Of a stretch of DNA of 64,000 nt, positions 59,351-64,000 are shown in pieces. The position numbers and the translations under genes were made by a program. The DNA is from Sycon ciliatum (taxonomy: Eukaryota; Porifera; Calcarea; Leucosolenida; Sycettidae), in the NCBI RefSeq assembly GCF_964019385.1, contig NC_088650.1, forward strand, positions 33,204,305-33,268,304, read 5' to 3'. Numbering within the stretch: position 1 is the stretch's first letter; each line of letters starts with the position of its first letter. The notes beneath the pieces are model-generated. The model saw nothing but the letters and a program-made list of their open reading frames with translations, was not told the DNA's origin and searched no databases.

Positions 59351-60105
59351 AGGGGAAGTTTAGGCTAAAATCAAAATTTCACCAGTTGTAGTCTTCGGGG
59401 TGCTGAGTCGAATGGTCTTGGTCCGAGGAAGCTGAGGCGCTCCCTTCCTACTTTAATCCCAATCGAACTCGCGCACTTCCACCGAAACTGGGTGACTGCG
59501 CCCTACTAGATGGGGTTTTGGCCCCAGAAAGCTGCGATGCAGCGTTCCTCCTTTATTCCCAATCGAACATGGTTGAACAAGCGGTCACGTGCTCCTGCGT
59601 GCCCAAGTCACCTGGTCACAGCGCCAGCAGGCGACAACTTTCACACCAAGGTTCAACTCGAGTTCAACTCAAGTACAGGACTGCACCCAAAAAAGGTCAA
59701 AGAGGCTAGTAAGGTGTACCCTGCAGGCACGGTGACCAGGTGACTGGTGTACGCAGGAGCACGTGACCGCTTGTTCAAGCATGTTCGATTGGGAATAAGG
59801 GCCGAACGCTGTATCGCAGCCTTTTCGCACTAAAACCAGTTGACTCAGCTTCCAAAAGACTACTACATATGGGCCAATCGCGGTCATCCATGCTTTTATA
59901 AGAACGAAATGGCGTATTTAGTGACACTTTGCATACAAATCCCCATCTAGTAGGGCGTAGTCACCCAGTTTCGGTGGAAGTGCGCGAGTTCGATTGGGAT
60001 TAAAGTAGGAAGGGAGCGCCTCAGCTTCCTCGGACCAAGACCATTCGACTCAGCACCCCGAAGACTACAACTGGTGAAATTTTGATTTTTGCCTTAACTT
60101 CCCCT
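59351..60105. mobile_element. Foldback MITE, TTAA target
   Basis: AGGGGAAGTTTAGGCTAAAA on the left mirrors TTTTGCCTTAACTTCCCCT on the right, and the inverted similarity continues for about 165 bp per side and beyond, imperfectly, to the centre. TTAA flanks the left and TTAT the right. The pattern AGGGGAA.../...TTCCCCT with TTAA recalls the foldback element at 17577 (AGGGAAACTG). No coding sequence. Confidence 0.75.
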
Positions 60106-60120
60106 TTATTATTATTATTA

Positions 60121-60461
60121 GAGAGGTTCCGCATAACGTAATTACGTTTGTAAAAAACGTAGTCGATCTACGGAAAGTCTTACATAAACTGCATGCGCAT
60201 CTGGGTTCCGCCATACAGAGTTTTCAAATCACGTAGCTGCCCTTGGCAACTCCGAACACGGCAGTGTACGACCAGATCGACATGGGGAGAGAGTCATAAA
60301 TTTGTACCCCAATCCACTTACGGACCAGCTACGTTATCAGAGCCCTATCTACGTACTCTCCGTAGACAACTTTCCGTAAGTGGAGTGCAAACTCGCGAAT
60401 TCACGGGTTTTTCCCGGCCACTAACGTAAAGTAGCCAACTTTACGTAGTGCGGGACTTCTC
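60121..60461. mobile_element. MITE with GAGAGGTTCCGC ends
   Basis: GAGAGGTTCCGCATAACGTAA and the reverse complement of the right end, GAGAAGTCCCGCACTACGTAA, are similar inverted repeats. TA lies on each side within ATTATT-rich flanks. ACGTA words repeat near both ends. 341 bp, non-coding. Confidence 0.65.
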
Positions 60462-60596
60462 TATTATTTGCATTTCCGCGGCAATGTCAGCCGCACAATG
60501 GCAACCCACATATTCGCATATGCCGGAAATAGAATGCTCTGCCAAAAACATAAATCAAATGACATCATAATTATATATCCGTTCTGTGTAATCCAG

Positions 60597-61010
60597 TTAA
60601 GAGGAACGTACGACGGCACAGAGTCCTCTCCACCCTGCACGGTCCCTTTCCAGGATCCGGAGGCGCTGCAAGTCACCAAGCGACACAAGCCTTCCATTAT
60701 CCGTTTTCGCCAGGTCTTCCGACAGCTTCGTGACAATTGTGACACGTGGGCGTCCTCGCCAGGTCTTCTCATCGTGCGTGAAATACGCCGCCATTGCCAA
60801 TGATGCTGGGGTGCCCTCTGGTAAGCGGAGAATGTGACCAAAGAGTTGCCACCGCAGACGCTTGAGAATGTTGGTGATTGGCTCAGCTTTGCACCTGGCG
60901 TACAAAGAGACATTCGTCATCTTCTGAGGCCAACTAGTGCCAAGGAGTGATCGCAGTTGCTGACGGTGGAAGAAATCGAGACTCTGCTCCAAAGCCACCG
61001 TCAAGCCCCT
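60597..61010 (-). mobile_element. LINE fragment, C-terminal region
   Basis: A 135-codon minus-strand frame (61004-60597) reads SLDFFHRQQLRSLLGTSWPQ, then ILKRLRWQLFGHILRLPEGT and WRGRPRVTIVTKLSEDL. This is the region after the reverse transcriptase in several non-LTR clades ('FH...LR.LL', 'RWRLFGH.LR', 'RGRPR'). The RT itself is absent. It is related in type to the scrap at 29283 but is a different copy. Confidence 0.8.
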
Positions 61011-61381
61011 TCCCCTTTAATCATCGCTAACTGGTCCCCACCGTTAGGCGCTGCATCTGCCGCTAGGGTTTATCGGGTGTTAGCGGCCGTCGTGAGTTCC
61101 CTTCGGGAACGGATACGATAATTTACTTTTTTTTTTTTTTTTTAACTGGTCCAGTTTGCTAAAACGCTAAATTTTGGCCGCCGCGAAAGTTTGTCGTTTT
61201 ACACTTTACAGTATCCAAGACTCCAGGCGGCTATCCGTTGCGATAGGCGGTTGGAGTCACGGGTAGAGACAACCAGACGCTGGATTCCTCGGGGACGCAT
61301 TCACTGCAAACTTGATGGAAACAGCGCTGGCGGCGCTCACTGGGTCCAGAATTAAAATTTTCTAAGAACTACCATGTTACC

Positions 61382-61756
61382 ATGGTGACCAGCACAGTGA
61401 AGAGACACTACAGGTATGTCAGCTACAACATAATTATATTCTTTCTACAACGACACCTACCTCTGGCTCAATACCTGACGATCTACTGCAAGCTGATGCA
61501 AAAGTGCATTACAACCGCGAAGGCCGCACTTGTCAACGGAACAGGGAAGTGCTTCACTGTCCAAAAGTTGAAAAGTATTTGGACTGCTGCTAATCGGGAG
61601 AACAAACGACCGCCACGGCGGCAGAACATTCCGCAGCTGTTCACCGACACGATCCGCTTCACCAAACGTCTTACGAACGTTTCATTCTCCGAGTTTTCTG
61701 GTGGCAGCAACAAGAATTCCGTCCGCAACGACAGGACGAAAGTCTCTCGCAACTGA
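61382..61756 (+). other. Unrecognised ORF
   Basis: A 124-codon frame whose second half is basic (KLKSIWTAANRENKRPPRRQ and NIPQLFTDTIRFTKRLTNV). The composition looks like a real protein, possibly a transposon relic, but nothing matches a family I know. A long minus-strand ORF overlaps it. Confidence 0.25.
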
Positions 61757-62245
61757 AATCCTGTTGCCACGAAGACAGAGAAGATTCCGCAAGTTATCTC
61801 TTCTGTTTCCAGTATTGTAGCTCTCCTGTCCACTGGCATATCTTTCAATCCCAGTGAACGAAAAGAAGGATCTGTTTCTCTCTCCAAAACAACTAACTAA
61901 CTTTGCTTCGCGAGTGTCCGGGCCGATCGTGTACATAGTGTATGCAGCGCATGCGGCGCACTTTCGCATGACATGACACGCATTTTTGCGCACCACGTTT
62001 GTACTTCGGATTTGGCAATTTTTTCTACGGCAATGGCTTCCTTTAGGAGTTGTCTACCTACGATGTATAATTTGAAAGCGATATTCCGTACAGAAAGTAC
62101 CAAAAAATCCAGGAAAAGTTGGCCTTTCGATTTTTTGGGCTGGAGGTAAAAAGTGCCTGGCATGGAGGGGGTGTACAGCTCAGCTGACAGCCTGGTAGGG
62201 AGCGCCTTGTCACCTTGAGGGTTCAGCTGGCAGTGAAAGGGTTAA

Positions 62246-62880
62246 TCAATTCTCTAGAGTACAGAATATAAGAAATCTGCAAGTAGTATTCAATTTCGCC
62301 AAACCATTACCTAGGGATAGTGATTTGAAGTGCAACAATTTCGGACTATCGCTATAAACACAAATGAATGGGTGAAATGGGAGAAGCGAGAAAATTTCAA
62401 GACGACTGCACAGTACAGTATGGTGTACAGTGCACAAGTACAAAGCCTCATCACTCGAACTGAGCGGACCGTGCGCATATGGTATTGCTTATAACTTGGT
62501 ATGCTGGCGCAAAACAATTTCTCATGGAGGAAGACGAAAGGGTCTTAACGCCTGGAAATGTCAAATGGCCAGAAGTTGTTTGACGCTGATGATGATGGCA
62601 TAGTCTGCGGCACTGCGACCCGACCAGAACAAGCCAAAACTCATCACCTCAAAAAAGCGCTTGTCGTATGGAAACGGGACTTTGGGTCTCAAACGCATGA
62701 ACATCTCCTCTCTCCGACAAAGCAATACACTTGCTGAAATATTCTAGAATTTGACGTAACCACGCCGAAAAACAATGCGAAGTCGGATTCTCCCATCTGA
62801 AGTATTGAAACTTCTTTTTCCACAGAATCAGGGTCTGGGTTCGAGGGAGTGAAGTCACAAAGGACAATGTGTCCGTTTGA
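62246..62880. other. No feature recognised
   Basis: Short ORFs only, no repeat structure or known motif. Confidence 0.5.
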
Positions 62881-62888
62881 TCCTATAA

Positions 62889-63339
62889 TAGGGGATTCAC
62901 AATCACGGGGAAACCTGAGGTCACGGGAGAAGGTAAAAGTTCAGACCTTTGGTCAACGGAGTGGGGCCGTTCACACCCGTGGTCAGTTTTCCCTTGACCG
63001 TATGTTTGGCAATGGATTAGTGGTGGGGCAATTAAAAATTTATCTGTAACTGCATTTTTGTAGTACGTTCTGTACACGATTTTCCGATGGGCACTGTCTG
63101 AAAATCCAGGTTGCGATGCACCCGTACAACTACGGGTTCAGAGTTCTCGCCAAAGACAAGATCTACACACGCGCATCGTATAGCCATGGGATTTTTCCCT
63201 TAACAAATGCCCTGAGGCCCACGGCCACGGCTTTGCCAATTTTTTCCCGAAAGGTTCTTCCTTTCCCCAGTACCATAGTGTCCATAACAACTTTCCCATA
63301 ACCGTGGTTTTACCCGTGTGTGTGTGTGTGAATCCCCTA
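62889..63339. mobile_element. MITE with TAGGGGATTCACA ends
   Basis: TAGGGGATTCACAATCACGG and, reversed, TAGGGGATTCACACACACAC share 13 bases; ACGGG(G/T)AAACC follows on both sides. The ends sit in TATA-like flanks. 451 bp, non-coding. Confidence 0.65.
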
Positions 63340-63419
63340 TAAGGTGAACTTAAGGAATACTAGTGATAACCACAAGTGCAAGCATTGTACATGAGAAAAC
63401 ACAACCAGGGGTATTAATA

Positions 63420-63668
63420 GGCCATTCACACGACGTGTAAACACTTGCACGTGTGTGACCAAGATAACACTGGCAAACCGTCATCCAGTTCACACGGTGC
63501 TGGGCAAACTTTACAACCGTCAATGTATCCCTAGTGACCTCTTGAAAATACCGGGAAATGTTAAATTTAAAAGTTTCCTTTGTTCAAGCAATGCAAGTTT
63601 ATTGTATCCGAGTAAATATCCTTGGAAACGGTACGATAAAAGTGAGTTTGGACGTCGTGTGAATGGCC
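63420..63668. mobile_element. MITE, GGCCATTCACAC family, short copy
   Basis: GGCCATTCACACGACGT and ACGTCGTGTGAATGGCC are perfect 17-bp inverted repeats flanked by TA. The same ends bound the 1.9-kb element at 3580-5514. This copy is 249 bp. Confidence 0.85.
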
Positions 63669-63768
63669 TATAAACACCAGTGTGTGTAATGCAGTATCTG
63701 GTGAAAAACATGTTCACGGTCAACATGTGTCACTAGTGACACCAAAAACACCTACACGAGAGTGTAAT

Positions 63769-64000
63769 AGTGATAGACATCTCATCAAGTGTACATAACC
63801 AAGAGTGCGCAACTCTCACATCTGCTCTGTTCCATGGGGGAGTTATTCGTCCATACAATGCATGCGCAAAACATGCGATGGGCACTGGACCTTCATTGCG
63901 AGTCTCTGTTTCGCCGTCTTGAAACCAACAATTTTTCGTACCAGACGATGGCAATTGTGACGAAACGTTGTACGTAAAAGGAATCGGTTCGGTTTGCAGT
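63769..64000 (+). repeat. Dispersed repeat, copy 2
   Basis: Direct copy of 228-460, cut by the right window edge while still matching. See the entry at 228. Confidence 0.75.

Larger units (their letters stand above)
57441..61212. mobile_element. Candidate TA-flanked TIR pair
   Basis: CTGTTAAACGACAAACTTTC on the left is mirrored by GAAAGTTTGTCGTTTTACAC and TTTACAG on the right, each with TA outside. The right end has about six extra bases. The interior is a collection of other insertions. Whether both ends belong to one element is uncertain. Confidence 0.4.
56955..62241. mobile_element. Candidate TTAA-flanked composite
   Basis: CCCTTTCACTGCCA at 56955 and TGGCAGTGAAAGGG ending at 62241 are perfect 14-bp inverted repeats with TTAA outside each. 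The 5.3 kb between are filled by other elements (57441-61212, 58266-59199, 59351-60105, 60121-60461) and a LINE scrap. It could be a real piggyBac-like element that collected insertions, or two separate MITE ends. No piggyBac transposase was recognised. Confidence 0.45.

Overview
This is a repeat-rich stretch of an animal nuclear genome. The evidence is spliced genes with GT-AG introns, CR1/L2-type LINEs, a Penelope-like element, a BEL/Pao LTR element, many small inverted-repeat transposons and long GA/CA microsatellites. A ROCO (Roc-COR) plus death-like protein, an ankyrin-repeat protein and a pogo-like fragment with an 'AKIGRHA'-type N-terminal domain point to an invertebrate, perhaps an early-branching one such as a sponge or cnidarian. 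The sequence alone does not fix the species.

Host genes. Two spliced genes are well supported, both on the minus strand. An ankyrin-repeat gene probably starts at 11098 and runs leftwards through exons ending at 2946; all five exons end in phase 0 and it continues past the left edge. A ROCO-family GTPase gene lies at 52678-47156: one 2.7 kb exon carries Roc and COR, a 63-bp exon follows, and a last exon encodes a death-like domain and a stop. Its 5' exons were not found. Weaker candidates are mini-exons near 14.6 kb and unrecognised ORFs at 11.6-13.4 kb and 61.4 kb.

Transposon layout. 0.2-10.6 kb: introns of the ankyrin gene packed with inverted-repeat elements, including a THAP/DDE transposase relic. 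15.4-16.8 kb: a 5'-truncated LINE. 17.3-28.3 kb: a young BEL/Pao element with a 5-bp target duplication, inserted into a decayed MULE/FLYWCH-like gene and itself carrying a 2.6-kb TTAA-flanked foldback element in its 5' LTR. A second copy of that foldback element is at 29.9-32.4 kb. 32.4-34.9 kb: an inverted-repeat element containing a 199-bp palindrome. 35-43.6 kb: a Penelope-like element split by two LINEs, each of which carries its own small DNA transposon. 45.8-46.1 kb: a Ty3/Gypsy scrap. 54.7-63.7 kb: a dense cluster of TA- or TTAA-flanked elements, several nested.

The genes do not form an operon or pathway. The main biological content is an ankyrin gene beside a ROCO-death gene (families used in stress, death or immune signalling in animals) and an unusually readable record of nested insertions, datable by target-site duplications and empty-site comparisons.
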